DNA of 48,554 nt from JBCBWG01 sp036804185 (GTDB taxonomy: Bacteria > Pseudomonadota > Alphaproteobacteria > Rhizobiales > Hyphomicrobiaceae). This document shows, piece after piece, positions 32,054 to 40,186 of the stretch. The notes beneath the pieces are model-generated. The model saw only the letters and a program-made list of their open reading frames with translations. It searched no databases and was not told where the DNA came from. Every line of letters starts with the position of its first letter. Position 1 is the first letter of the stretch. Where the stretch lies: the NCBI GenBank assembly GCA_050330095.1, contig JBHJOC010000041.1, positions 1 to 48,554 of the forward strand. The letters are read 5' to 3'. The translations under genes were made by a program, and so were the position numbers.

Positions 32054-32848
32054 TCAGTCCGAAAATCGCCGACGGCCCGCTGCAACCCAACCGTCGAGAA
32101 ACCGCTTCAACCACGCCCGAACGCTTGGTCCATGCGCGATATGATCCTGCATCTGCTGAACGCGCGGCTGCGCTCCTGGCAGCGTCAGGCGTTGGGGGTT
32201 GTGACCCGACCATCGGCTCACCATCGCGTAAGTGATTTCGGGATGAAACTGAATGGCCACGGCTGTTCGCCCATACCGAAAAGCCTGGTTTGGAAACGCG
32301 CCCGTGCTTGCTGCGATGAGTTCAGCGCCAGCAGGCAACTCAAAGCCTTCCTGATGCCATTGATAAACGCGCTGCGGCCAGCGCCCCTCGCCGTGGACAT
32401 CGGCGATCGGAGCAACATCGTGGTAACCGATCTCGACATGGCCGTCGGGATGCGGCCCGACGCACGATCCAAGATGGCAGGCAAGCATCTGGCCGCCAAG
32501 GCACACGCCGAGGTAGGGGGCCTCCTCGCGCAGCGCGACACCGATGAACGCGATCTCCTGCTTGATGTAGTCGTCGGGATCGTTTGCGCTCATGGGCCCG
32601 CCGAAAATGATCGCTCCGTCGTGACGGGCCAGCGTGGGTGGCAACGGATCACCGAAGCGCGGCCTGCGGATGTCGAGCGCGTGGCCGAGTTCGCGCAACG
32701 CAGCCCCGATGTGGCCGGGCACGGAATGCGGTTGATGCAGGATGATCAGAACCGGCCTGCGCCGCGCCTGCCCACGAGGGGGCGCGCTCAGGAATACATC
32801 GTCTTGGCTCGGCGCAACGTCACGCGCCGTCGGTCTCCAGTCAAACAT
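32054..32848 (-). CDS. Class I glutamine amidotransferase (GMP synthase-like)
   Basis: 264 aa. The catalytic triad is visible: nucleophile Cys in LGVCLGGQMLA, and His/Glu in IQFHPEITYAM. GAIIFGGPMSANDPDDYIKQ and QWHQEGFELPAGAELIA are typical of the GuaA_N-like group not fused to a synthetase. About 30 N-terminal residues precede the domain. Such stand-alone proteins hydrolyse glutamine or gamma-glutamyl bonds, for example in polyamine or amino-acid catabolism; the substrate is unknown. It is the last gene of a leftward operon, 7 bp after the SDR gene. Confidence 0.88.
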   Translation of the reverse strand: MFDWRPTARDVAPSQDDVFLSAPPRGQARRRPVLIILHQPHSVPGHIGAALRELGHALDIRRPRFGDPLPPTLARHDGAIIFGGPMSANDPDDYIKQEIAFIGVALREEAPYLGVCLGGQMLACHLGSCVGPHPDGHVEIGYHDVAPIADVHGEGRWPQRVYQWHQEGFELPAGAELIAASTGAFPNQAFRYGRTAVAIQFHPEITYAMVSRWSGHNPQRLTLPGAQPRVQQMQDHIAHGPSVRAWLKRFLDGWVAAGRRRFSD

Positions 32849-32855
32849 GCCAGGG

Positions 32856-33716
32856 CTATCCTCGGGGTCTCAGCAGCGCACCTACGCTGGCGCTGACGGC
32901 GCGGCGTGGTGTCAAACGTAGGATCAGGCCGACGATCGGCAACAGGACACCAGGTATTGCCAGCGTACGACCGAGCCAGAAAGCATCGACTGCTGCTCGC
33001 GCAACACGCTCCGGCGTCATCTTCGGCAGCAGGTGTGCATAGACCGCGCTGTCGCCACGCATGTCGCGATGAAACCCGGTTTCGACCGGGCCCGGTGCCA
33101 CGACGCAGAGGCGCACACCCCTCCCCCTCAGCTCCCAGGCGAGCGCTTCGGTGTGGGAAATCATGAACGCTTTGCTCGCGTAGTAGGCGGCTTGATAGGG
33201 CCCGGGCACGAGACCACCAAACGACGCGATGTTGATGACGCCGCCGTTGCGCCGACGGACCATGTCCGGCAAGACGTGGAGGGCGAGGCGCAGCGGCGCG
33301 TCCACATTGGTTGCAACGAGCGCGCTCTGCTCGTCGACGCCGCGGTCGAGGGAAGCCCCAGCGATGCCGATCGCGGCCGAATTGACAAGAATTGAGCAGA
33401 ACGCGCCCTGAGCCGCGAGCGCATCCAAGAGGTGCACGTGCGATTGAGGTGAAGCCACGTCAAGCGCGAGCGAGGTCACCGCGAATCGGGCGTCCCGCGC
33501 TCTCAATCTGCGGACGGCATCTGCGAGCCCGGCCTGATTGCGCGCGACGAGGACAACATGTCGCCCCTCGGCTGCGAACCTCGCGGCAATCTCGAAGCCG
33601 ATGCCGCGCGATCCGCCCGTCACCACGACCGCGGCACGCAGGCCCGTGTCGGGGTCCACGGCTAGCGGATCATCATCTGGCTTCGCGCCCATCCACCAAT
33701 CGACCAGGCCCCTCAC
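32856..33716 (-). CDS. Short-chain dehydrogenase/reductase
   Basis: 286 aa. The cofactor motif VVTGGSRGIGFEIAARF, NSAAIGIAG (NNAG variant), and the catalytic Ser/Tyr/Lys in NIASFGGL and YQAAYYASKAFM are present. The C-terminus ends in a hydrophobic segment (IPGVLLPIVGLILRLTPRRA) that may associate with membrane. The GTG start at 33716 overlaps the LysR stop (GTGA), which supports it over an internal ATG at 33692. Substrate unknown. Confidence 0.9.
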   Translation of the reverse strand: MRGLVDWWMGAKPDDDPLAVDPDTGLRAAVVVTGGSRGIGFEIAARFAAEGRHVVLVARNQAGLADAVRRLRARDARFAVTSLALDVASPQSHVHLLDALAAQGAFCSILVNSAAIGIAGASLDRGVDEQSALVATNVDAPLRLALHVLPDMVRRRNGGVINIASFGGLVPGPYQAAYYASKAFMISHTEALAWELRGRGVRLCVVAPGPVETGFHRDMRGDSAVYAHLLPKMTPERVARAAVDAFWLGRTLAIPGVLLPIVGLILRLTPRRAVSASVGALLRPRG

Positions 33717-34780
33717 GAAACGATCCCTGCCGATGACGGGGCCTTTGCACGACGAGGCGCGCTCCCACTGAGCGGTGCTGTGCCCGCAGTTCCGTCAGCC
33801 TTGAGCGGCAGTTGCGCGTTCGCCCGCGCCCTCTGCCGGCGCTTCAGCGGTGCAGTCGGCGCGTCTGATGCGCCCGTCCGCACAAGTGCGCGACGCTCTG
33901 CGAACTCGGCGCGAATTTCGGATGCCAATTCCGAACCAAGACCGATCGCGCCGCGTCGCGGCTGGTACATGTTGATCGAGCAGATCGGTAACGACGGCAA
34001 GCCTGAACAGGCTTCGAGGACCTGCAGGTCCTTCGGAACCGACTCACTCAGCATCGCGGTCACGGCAAGGTCTGCTGCGACCGGCGCGAGTTGAGCCTCC
34101 TGACCAGCAACTTCGAAAACCAGACGCCAGGAACGCCCGGCGACGCGCAACGCATCGAGCAGCACGGGCCTGAACCTGCATTCTGGCGATCCGATCGAGA
34201 TCGGCAAAGGCGATGCACGGTGTGACGTACCATTCCGTGCCCCGAGCCAGACCAGGCGATCGCGATAAACCTGCTCCGAGCCGACGCGGGAAGCTCCAAA
34301 CTCGGTTGTCAGCGCGATATCGAGGTCGCCGTGATCGAGCATCGCGAGCAGGCACGCGGTGTTGCGTGAGGTCAACTGAACGGTCGCGTCCGGGCGGGTC
34401 GAGGCGAACCGCCGCAGGATCGCAGGCGCGTAGGTCGGCACGATGTCCATGGGAATGCCGAGCCGGACCCGCCCCGAGGGGCGCTCTGCGGTCATCGTCG
34501 CATAGAGGTCATCATTGAGCGCAACGAGCCGCCGCGCGTCGCCTAGCAGGCGCTCGCCGGCAGCTGCGAGCAGAATCCGCTTGTGCTCGCGCTCGAACAG
34601 CGAACTGCCAAGGACAGTCTCGAGGCGTTTGATCTGCTGGCTCACTGCGGCCTGCGTTCGGTTGAGGACCCGCGCGGCGGCGGTCACGCCGCCCGCTTCG
34701 ACGACGGTGATGAAGGCGCGGAGCAGCGAAATGTCGAGGTCTCGCACGTCGGTCCCATCCATTAAGAACTGTGATGGCAT
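33713..34780 (-). CDS. LysR-family transcriptional regulator
   Basis: 355 aa, longer than the usual 300 because of a basic, Pro/Ala-rich C-terminal tail (LKRRQRARANAQLPLKADG). The winged helix reads DLDISLLRAFITVVEAGGVT, then AAARVLNRTQAAVSQQIKRL. The effector domain starts near VRLGIPMDIVPTYAPAIL. It is divergent from the DUF1127 gene, with starts 83 bp apart, and cotranscribed with the SDR and amidotransferase genes (GTGA overlap), which it may control. The ATG at 34780 is preferred to an in-frame TTG at 34786. Confidence 0.9.
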   Translation of the reverse strand: MPSQFLMDGTDVRDLDISLLRAFITVVEAGGVTAAARVLNRTQAAVSQQIKRLETVLGSSLFEREHKRILLAAAGERLLGDARRLVALNDDLYATMTAERPSGRVRLGIPMDIVPTYAPAILRRFASTRPDATVQLTSRNTACLLAMLDHGDLDIALTTEFGASRVGSEQVYRDRLVWLGARNGTSHRASPLPISIGSPECRFRPVLLDALRVAGRSWRLVFEVAGQEAQLAPVAADLAVTAMLSESVPKDLQVLEACSGLPSLPICSINMYQPRRGAIGLGSELASEIRAEFAERRALVRTGASDAPTAPLKRRQRARANAQLPLKADGTAGTAPLSGSAPRRAKAPSSAGIVS

Positions 34781-34862
34781 GCGCAAAGCATATTAGCTTT
34801 CGTGAAGCAACAGAGCATCGTAGTCCTCCCGGGTCCGGAGAACCCAGAAGAGGACCGACATC

Positions 34863-35132
34863 ATGAGCATGAACATCAGAACATTCAGGATCGAGAGTTT
34901 CAGCAATGCAGCGGAGACCAGAGGGGCCTCGTCGGGCGCGATCCTCGCAGGTTGGGCCGCCCACGCCGCTCACGTTGCGCAGGTCTGGCATGAGCGACGC
35001 GCACTGGCACAACTCGATCAGCGCGGATTGCGCGACCTCGGCCTGAACCGCGGTGACGTAGAGCGTGAATTATCCCGATCGATTCTGGATGTTCCAGATC
35101 GCAGAACGCGGAAATACAGGGCCCACAAATAA
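34863..35132 (+). CDS. DUF1127 (YjiS-like) small protein
   Basis: 89 aa. The C-terminal half carries the DUF1127 signature: WHERRALAQLDQRGLRDLGL then NRGDVERELSR. Proteins of this family are small, Arg-rich and induced by stress; in Agrobacterium some affect phosphate and carbon metabolism through RNA turnover. The N-terminal half is Ala-rich. It is transcribed away from the LysR gene and so may be one of its targets. Confidence 0.85.
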   Translation: MSMNIRTFRIESFSNAAETRGASSGAILAGWAAHAAHVAQVWHERRALAQLDQRGLRDLGLNRGDVERELSRSILDVPDRRTRKYRAHK

Positions 35133-35145
35133 GGCCGACTCCGAG

Positions 35146-35171
35146 GCCCCACAGGCACACGCTTGCGGGGC
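35146..35171 (+). terminator. Hairpin after the DUF1127 gene
   Basis: GCCCCACAGGC (35146-35156) pairs with GCTTGCGGGGC (35161-35171) with one mismatch and one wobble, 13 bp after the stop. An AT-rich stretch follows but no pure T-run, so its strength as a terminator is uncertain. Confidence 0.45.
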
Positions 35172-35230
35172 TTCAGATATTATATTGATTATTGTGCAAC
35201 AGAAGTCCTGCGGCCGCAGCAGATCAATTC

Positions 35231-35250
35231 TCAATATCGGTCGATATTGA
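35231..35250. promoter_or_regulatory. Perfect 9-bp inverted repeat TCAATATCG-GT-CGATATTGA
   Basis: A 20-bp near-perfect palindrome in an AT-rich pocket between the DUF1127 and HigA-like genes. It looks like a dimeric regulator's operator, but no promoter or gene start adjoins it on either strand. It may mark lost or unrecognised coding sequence. Confidence 0.45.
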
Positions 35251-35375
35251 AGCTGCAGCATGGAGACCGAGTCACGTTCCAGCCGATCGCGGCGCCGGGA
35301 CGATTTCATTAAAGTCCGAAACGCCGGTAATGGTCGAAGCGATGCGTGCGCCACGGGGCCCGTCCGGCGCGAGGA

Positions 35376-35843
35376 TCAACGCCCGCGCTCGGGGCCGGGA
35401 CCCGCCATTGCGGGCGAAAACGCTGCGACTGGTTCGACCCTCGATTTGGCGCCCCGATCGCCCAGACGCCTGTGCGGCTCACCGATTGTTTCGCGCCCGG
35501 ACGCGCGCGTGGCCGCCTTGGTGCTTGGCCCCGACGCAACGAGCTTTCGCACGCCCGGCATCAGCTGCTGCGCGCAAAGTCGCGCCACTTCGATATCGTG
35601 CCTGCACTGCAAGCCGAGCCAATAATGGACACCGCCACCGATCACACGATCGAGCCGGGCCGCCATATCTGGAGTTATCGAACGGCGCTCCTTCAAAAGA
35701 GCATAAACGATGCGTGGTGAGAGACAAAGCGCGCCGGCAAAAGTCTTTCCATTCAGACCGAGCCGCGGCAGGATCTCATCCCGCAAAATAGCCCCAGGAT
35801 GCGGCGGCTTCGCAAAGCGCTCATAGAGATCTTTAGTGATCAT
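35376..35843 (-). CDS. HigA-family antitoxin-like regulator, without a toxin partner
   Basis: 155 aa. The first 100 residues match HigA/VapI antitoxins: PPHPGAILRDEILPRLGLNG, an XRE-type helix-turn-helix (KTFAGALCLSPRIVYALLKE, then RRSITPDMAARLDRVIGGG), and HYWLGLQCRHDIEVARL. A further 50 residues are a Gly/Pro/Arg-rich extension that typical antitoxins lack. No HigB-like toxin is visible on either side. The upstream region holds an inverted repeat over a possible promoter, consistent with autoregulation. It may be an orphan antitoxin or a HigA-derived regulator. Confidence 0.8.
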   Translation of the reverse strand: MITKDLYERFAKPPHPGAILRDEILPRLGLNGKTFAGALCLSPRIVYALLKERRSITPDMAARLDRVIGGGVHYWLGLQCRHDIEVARLCAQQLMPGVRKLVASGPSTKAATRASGRETIGEPHRRLGDRGAKSRVEPVAAFSPAMAGPGPERGR

Positions 35844-35894
35844 TTGTTTTTCGATCCCTCTGATTTGGACTTTGAAATAATTTTCACAAAACTG

Positions 35895-35915
35895 TCATGA
35901 AGTCAAATTTCATGA
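35895..35915. promoter_or_regulatory. Inverted repeat TCATGAA-N7-TTCATGA before the HigA-like gene
   Basis: Perfect 7-bp arms. On the minus strand the centre contains TTGACT (35901-35906), a possible -35, with AATTAT 18 bp downstream, so a bound HigA-like dimer would block its own promoter. It also lies 115 bp upstream of the aldolase gene on the plus strand and may affect that cluster. Confidence 0.5.
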
Positions 35916-36029
35916 GATCAATAAAGCGAGAACATCACCCGCCTCGCGCTGCCCGTGCGTCCGGGGCTTGCCGATAGTTCAATCCAAGGTACTGTCCATG
36001 GCAACAATAAGACCCAACGGGAGGCGACA

Positions 36030-36791
36030 ATGCTGGCCGCGGACCTGCGCCGCGATGTGCTCAAGGGGGAGCGCGTCGATGGTGCAATGATCTTCGAGTT
36101 CTTCAGCCCTGGGATCGCGCAACTTCTCGTGCATGCCGGCTGCCGCTTCGTCATCTACGACATGGAGCACGCAGGCACTGGGCTCGAGACGCTCAAAAGT
36201 CAGTTTGCTCACGCGCGCGGACTTCCGATCGTTCCCATGACTCGGGTCCCGCGCAGCGACTACCACTTCATCGCGCGCGCGCTTGATGTCGGTGCAAAGG
36301 GCATCATGGTGCCCATGGTGGAAAGCGCCGAACAAGCGCACGCCATCGCTGAGGCTTCCAAGTATCCCCCCGTGGGCCGGCGCGGTGCCGCATTCGGCTT
36401 CGCCCATGATGACTATCTTGCTGGCAGCCCAGCGCTGAAAATCGCATCTGCGAACGAGAGTGTCACCGTCATCGCGCAGATCGAAACGGAGCGCGGGCTC
36501 GCGTCCGTCGAACAGATCGCAGCGGTTGCCGGCATCGATGTCCTCTGGGTCGGGCACTTCGATCTGACGAACTTCCTCGGCATTCCCGGCCAGTTCGATC
36601 ATCCAGACTACGTCGCAGCTCTCGACCGTGTCACAGCAGCGGCCCGCGCGCACGGCAAGGGCCTTGGGTTCATGGCTGCGGACGCTGCGACGGCGCAGGC
36701 CTACCGAGCCCGCGGTTTCAATATGATTGCGGCCGGAACCGACATGGCCTGCCTCGTATCGGGCATGCGTGCGATCCTCGCGGACGCCTAA
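36030..36791 (+). CDS. HpcH/HpaI aldolase/citrate lyase family protein
   Basis: Class II pyruvate-type aldolase, 253 aa. Divalent-metal and substrate residues are visible: FVIYDMEHAGTG, VPRSDYHFIARALDVGAKGI, MVPMVESAEQA, VIAQIETERGLASVEQI (metal Glu), and VLWVGHFDLTNFLGIPGQFD (metal Asp). Members cleave 2-keto-3-deoxy sugar acids or 4-hydroxy-2-oxo acids. GGGAGG precedes the ATG. It opens a plus-strand operon with two oxidoreductases. Confidence 0.92.
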   Translation: MLAADLRRDVLKGERVDGAMIFEFFSPGIAQLLVHAGCRFVIYDMEHAGTGLETLKSQFAHARGLPIVPMTRVPRSDYHFIARALDVGAKGIMVPMVESAEQAHAIAEASKYPPVGRRGAAFGFAHDDYLAGSPALKIASANESVTVIAQIETERGLASVEQIAAVAGIDVLWVGHFDLTNFLGIPGQFDHPDYVAALDRVTAAARAHGKGLGFMAADAATAQAYRARGFNMIAAGTDMACLVSGMRAILADA

Positions 36792-36809
36792 TCCTAAGGA
36801 TGGTCAATC

Positions 36810-37820
36810 ATGAGCTTCAAGGTCGGTGTCACGCGGGACCTGATGACCGCAACGGGTGGGCCCTGCTTCAATGTGGCCGCGTTCGACGAACTCGCCAAAG
36901 GCCAGGATGTTACCTGGGAATGGCTGGCTGACGACGTCTCAGAAATTCTCCCGGCCCACATCGCGACGTACGATGCCTTGCATATCAACCTGCCACGCGT
37001 CACGGCGGGATCGCTGGCGGCTGAAGAACCGCGCTGCCGCATCATCGCGCGCAACGGGGTCGGCTATGACACGGTCGACATTGAGGCCGCGACTGCGCGC
37101 GGCATCATCGTCACCAATACCCCGCTCGCCGTGCGCCGTCCCGTCGCGGTCGCCACGCTGACCCTGCTGTTCGCCCTCGCCGGCCGGCTGTTCGACAAGG
37201 ACGCGTTGGTGAGGACCGGGCGCTGGAACGCACGTGTCGACTACATGGGCACAGGCCTGACCCAGCGCACCCTCGGCCTTATCGGGGCCGGCAGCATTGG
37301 ACGGGAAATCATCGCGCTCGCACGACCCTTTTTCGGGAGGATCATCGCAGCCGACCCGTACGTCTCGGAGGCCGACATCGCCGCGGCTGGTGGCCTCAAG
37401 GTCGAGCGTGACGAGGTTTTTGCGCAAGCTGATTTTGTCGTTGCCTGCGCGCTGCTCACGCCTGAGACGCGCCACATCGTCGATGCAGCGGCGTTCGCGA
37501 AGATGAAGCCGACAGCCTACTTCGTGAACGTCGGACGGGGGCCCCTTCACGACGAAGCCGCCTTGGCCAAAGCGCTCGCCTCCGGCCGGATCGCCGGCGC
37601 CGGCCTGGACGTGACCGAGATCGAGCCCTTGCCGGCAGATAGCCCGCTGCTCGCAGCGCCGAACACGATCATCACGCCGCATGCCTTGTGTTGGACGGAT
37701 GAATGCTTCGAGGACATCGCGCGCACGGCACTGCGCTCGATTGCTGACGTGTCGAGAGGCGTGCGTCCACGCCATGTTGTCAACCCGGCAGCAGCCGGGC
37801 GCCTCGAGCCCAGGGAGTAG
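36810..37820 (+). CDS. D-2-hydroxyacid dehydrogenase family protein
   Basis: 336 aa, NAD(P)-dependent. The Rossmann motif GLIGAGSIGREIIALARPFF is central. The catalytic Arg lies in FVNVGRGPLHDEAAL, the Glu/Asp region in AGAGLDVTEIEPLP, and the catalytic His in IITPHALCWTDE. IIARNGVGYDTVDIEAATAR is the usual N-terminal block. It starts 18 bp after the aldolase and ends 5 bp before the next gene, so all three are cotranscribed. Confidence 0.93.
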   Translation: MSFKVGVTRDLMTATGGPCFNVAAFDELAKGQDVTWEWLADDVSEILPAHIATYDALHINLPRVTAGSLAAEEPRCRIIARNGVGYDTVDIEAATARGIIVTNTPLAVRRPVAVATLTLLFALAGRLFDKDALVRTGRWNARVDYMGTGLTQRTLGLIGAGSIGREIIALARPFFGRIIAADPYVSEADIAAAGGLKVERDEVFAQADFVVACALLTPETRHIVDAAAFAKMKPTAYFVNVGRGPLHDEAALAKALASGRIAGAGLDVTEIEPLPADSPLLAAPNTIITPHALCWTDECFEDIARTALRSIADVSRGVRPRHVVNPAAAGRLEPRE

Positions 37821-37825
37821 CTCGC

Positions 37826-39214
37826 ATGCACTTCCAACAGGCGTTTCGCGCCGCGCTCGAAAGACCCGTCGGCACTGCCCTGATCGGCTGCGGAGCATTC
37901 GGCCGCTCCTTCCTCTCACAAGCGGTCAGGTCGGGCGGCATCTGCGTCCTCGCGGCCGTCGACCGTGACGTCGACAGGGTTGTCGCCCAGTGTCGCGCAG
38001 ACGGCCTATCCGCGCGCGCGATTACCACGCCCGCGGACTTCAATGACGCAATCGCCGCCGGCGAGATCGCGGTCACATCCGAGCCGGACCTTATCCTCAC
38101 AGGTCCGACGGAAATGATCGTCGAAGCGACCGGTGATGCCGAGTTCGGAGCGCGGGTCGCAGCTGCGGCGATCGCCGCCGGCATCGGCGTGACCATGGCA
38201 ACAAAGGAAGCTGAATGCGTCGTCGGGCCGCTGCTCGCGCGCCGCGCACGTGCAGCCGGCGTGCCCTACACGCTCGTGCACGGTGACCAACCGGCTCTGC
38301 TGATTGCGCTCGTGACCTGGTGCAGGCTGCTCGGCCTCCCCGTCGTCTGTGCCGGCAAAAGCAGCGAATACGACTACGTATGGGATCAGGCCAACGGTAC
38401 GGTCACGTGGACAACGCTGAGCGGCGGCGATGTAAACGTCTGCGAGGCTTGGCCGTTGTCGATGCCTGTGGACGCCGCACTGGAGCGCCGGGCCCGCGCC
38501 CTATCTGCGTTTCCGATGCGCACCGTTGCTGATTTCTGCGAGATGGCGCTCGTTGCCAACGCTACCGGACTGCTGCCGGACCGTCCTGATTTTCACGCTC
38601 CGCTGACGCGCGCGATCGAGCTGCCGCTCATCTATCGGCCGAGAGATCACGGGGGCATCCTTTTAGAGGCGGGCCGCCTCGATGTGTTCAATTGCTTCCG
38701 TCGGAGCGACGAGACGAGCTTTGCTGGTGGCGTTTTCGCGGTCGTTGAATGGGCTGATGCCGCATCGGGCGAGCTGTTCGCCGGCAAGGGTATCCCGACG
38801 ACGACTGACGGCCGCTACGGCCTTGTCTACAATCCCTCCCACCTGCTTGGTGTCGAAGCGCCCCTTTCGGTGATGGCGGCAGCGCGCCTCGGCAACACAC
38901 TCGTCGATGACGACTACCGCCCGCGCGTCGACATGACGGCCGTCGCTGAAGCCGATCTTCGGGCTGGCACGGAACTCGTGATCAGCGGAGACCGCCACGT
39001 CGTGCCTGATCTCGCCGCCCGGCTGACACCGGCAAGGCGTGTCGCTGGGGCTGATGCGCCGCTGCCCTACTACATGGCCGTCGGGCGCACGCTCGTGCGG
39101 GACGTCGCGGCAGGCTCAACACTGACGCTTGCCGACGTCGCCTGCCCGAGCGGTTCGACGCTTTGGCGGCTGCGCGCAGAACAGGATGATGCGTTCGCCT
39201 TGGAGACGAACTGA
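37826..39214 (+). CDS. NAD(P)-dependent oxidoreductase with C-terminal SAF domain
   Basis: 462 aa. The N-terminal Rossmann fold (VGTALIGCGAFGRSFLSQAV) and the middle IVEATGDAEFGARVAAAAIA resemble homoserine dehydrogenase; MATKEAECVVGPLLARRARA is shared with that group. The C-terminal part (MTAVAEADLRAGTELVISGD, then VAAGSTLTLADVACP) is a SAF domain like those of sialic acid synthase and altronate dehydratase. Such hybrids occur in carbohydrate-acid catabolic clusters and are often mislabelled FlgA. Substrate unknown. The cluster setting supports a sugar-acid pathway. Confidence 0.85.
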   Translation: MHFQQAFRAALERPVGTALIGCGAFGRSFLSQAVRSGGICVLAAVDRDVDRVVAQCRADGLSARAITTPADFNDAIAAGEIAVTSEPDLILTGPTEMIVEATGDAEFGARVAAAAIAAGIGVTMATKEAECVVGPLLARRARAAGVPYTLVHGDQPALLIALVTWCRLLGLPVVCAGKSSEYDYVWDQANGTVTWTTLSGGDVNVCEAWPLSMPVDAALERRARALSAFPMRTVADFCEMALVANATGLLPDRPDFHAPLTRAIELPLIYRPRDHGGILLEAGRLDVFNCFRRSDETSFAGGVFAVVEWADAASGELFAGKGIPTTTDGRYGLVYNPSHLLGVEAPLSVMAAARLGNTLVDDDYRPRVDMTAVAEADLRAGTELVISGDRHVVPDLAARLTPARRVAGADAPLPYYMAVGRTLVRDVAAGSTLTLADVACPSGSTLWRLRAEQDDAFALETN

Positions 39215-39253
39215 CCCGGCCGACCTTCTGGACGCATGGCTCTCAGGTCTTCC

Positions 39254-40186
39254 TCAGCGCTTCTGCTTGATGAAGGCATGCATCGCCGTATGGTCGACCT
39301 CCGGTCCGAGCGCCAGAAGCCCGCGCGCGAGATGCTCGCTCACATTGTTGAGTTGGTCGGGCGCAAGACCGAGTTGCTCGGCCATCTCGCGGGCCATGCG
39401 CACGTCCTTGTCGAGCAGTGCCAGCGCAAACCCTGACGTGTACGTCTCGGGGATGAAGAACTGTTCGACCTTCACGTCGGTCGTGTTGCTGCGGCCGGTC
39501 GACGCCTTGAACACCTCGTTCATGACCTTCGGCTCCAGCCCGAAACGCTGCCCAATGACGATCGCTTCCGCCGTCGCGATCAGGCTTGACGCCGACAGGT
39601 AGTTATTCAGCGCCTTCGTGGCGTGCCCTGACCCGAGACCGCCCGTGCGGAAGATCCGCCCCATGGCCGTGAGAGGCGCCTCGATTTCGGCGAACACCCC
39701 ATCATCATCGCATCCGGCCATGATCGACAGTGTCGCGTCGATCGCTTTGCGAACCCCGCCGGACACGGGCGCATCGACGAGCGCGATCCCATGGCGCGCG
39801 AGCGCCTCGCCAAGCGCGCGCGTCGCGATCGGGAACGAGGAACTCATATCGATGATGATGCCGCGCGTGCCGCCATTCTCGGTCGAACGCTTCGCCATGT
39901 GGAGTGCGAGACCGGTCGCATCGAAATCGGGAGCCGATGCTCCGCGCACGACGCGATCCACCACCTTGCTGTCCGGGAGCATGGTGATCACAATCCGGCA
40001 ACTCTGCGCGATCGCCGAGAGCCCATCAGCCGCCTTGATCGACGCATGCGCTGCAGTCGCAGCCAAGGTCGCCTCCGCGCGCGCGTCGTAAGCGAGAATG
40101 TCGAAACCGCGCTCAGCGAGATTTCGCGCCATGGGAAGCCCCATGTTGCCCAGTCCAATCAATCCGATTGGGGTCATGCCAGCCAT
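39254..40186 (-). CDS. 3-hydroxyisobutyrate dehydrogenase-type beta-hydroxyacid dehydrogenase
   Basis: 310 aa. The opening PIGLIGLGNMGLPMARNLAE is the NAD-binding glycine motif; LVDAPVSGGVRKAIDATLSI is the substrate loop; the catalytic Lys is in GSGHATKALNNYLSASSL. Family members include 3-hydroxyisobutyrate, tartronate-semialdehyde and L-threonate dehydrogenases. GAGGAA is well placed before the ATG. It is convergent with the SAF-domain gene but likely belongs to the same pathway. A pentanucleotide repeat lies about 55-95 bp upstream. Confidence 0.92.
   Translation of the reverse strand: MAGMTPIGLIGLGNMGLPMARNLAERGFDILAYDARAEATLAATAAHASIKAADGLSAIAQSCRIVITMLPDSKVVDRVVRGASAPDFDATGLALHMAKRSTENGGTRGIIIDMSSSFPIATRALGEALARHGIALVDAPVSGGVRKAIDATLSIMAGCDDDGVFAEIEAPLTAMGRIFRTGGLGSGHATKALNNYLSASSLIATAEAIVIGQRFGLEPKVMNEVFKASTGRSNTTDVKVEQFFIPETYTSGFALALLDKDVRMAREMAEQLGLAPDQLNNVSEHLARGLLALGPEVDHTAMHAFIKQKR

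Noticed and set aside
32001..32090. Minus-strand peptide ending RNLSTFCC as a possible modified-peptide precursor
   Set aside because: The Cys-Cys tail drew attention, but there is no start codon near it, no ribosome site and no maturase gene.
35260..35625. Plus-strand ORF opposite the HigA-like C-terminal extension
   Set aside because: Ser/Arg/Pro-rich, no ribosome site; it overlaps the antitoxin gene antisense.
36939..37919. 326-codon minus-strand frame opposite the hydroxyacid dehydrogenase
   Set aside because: Antisense shadow of a gene with intact catalytic residues.
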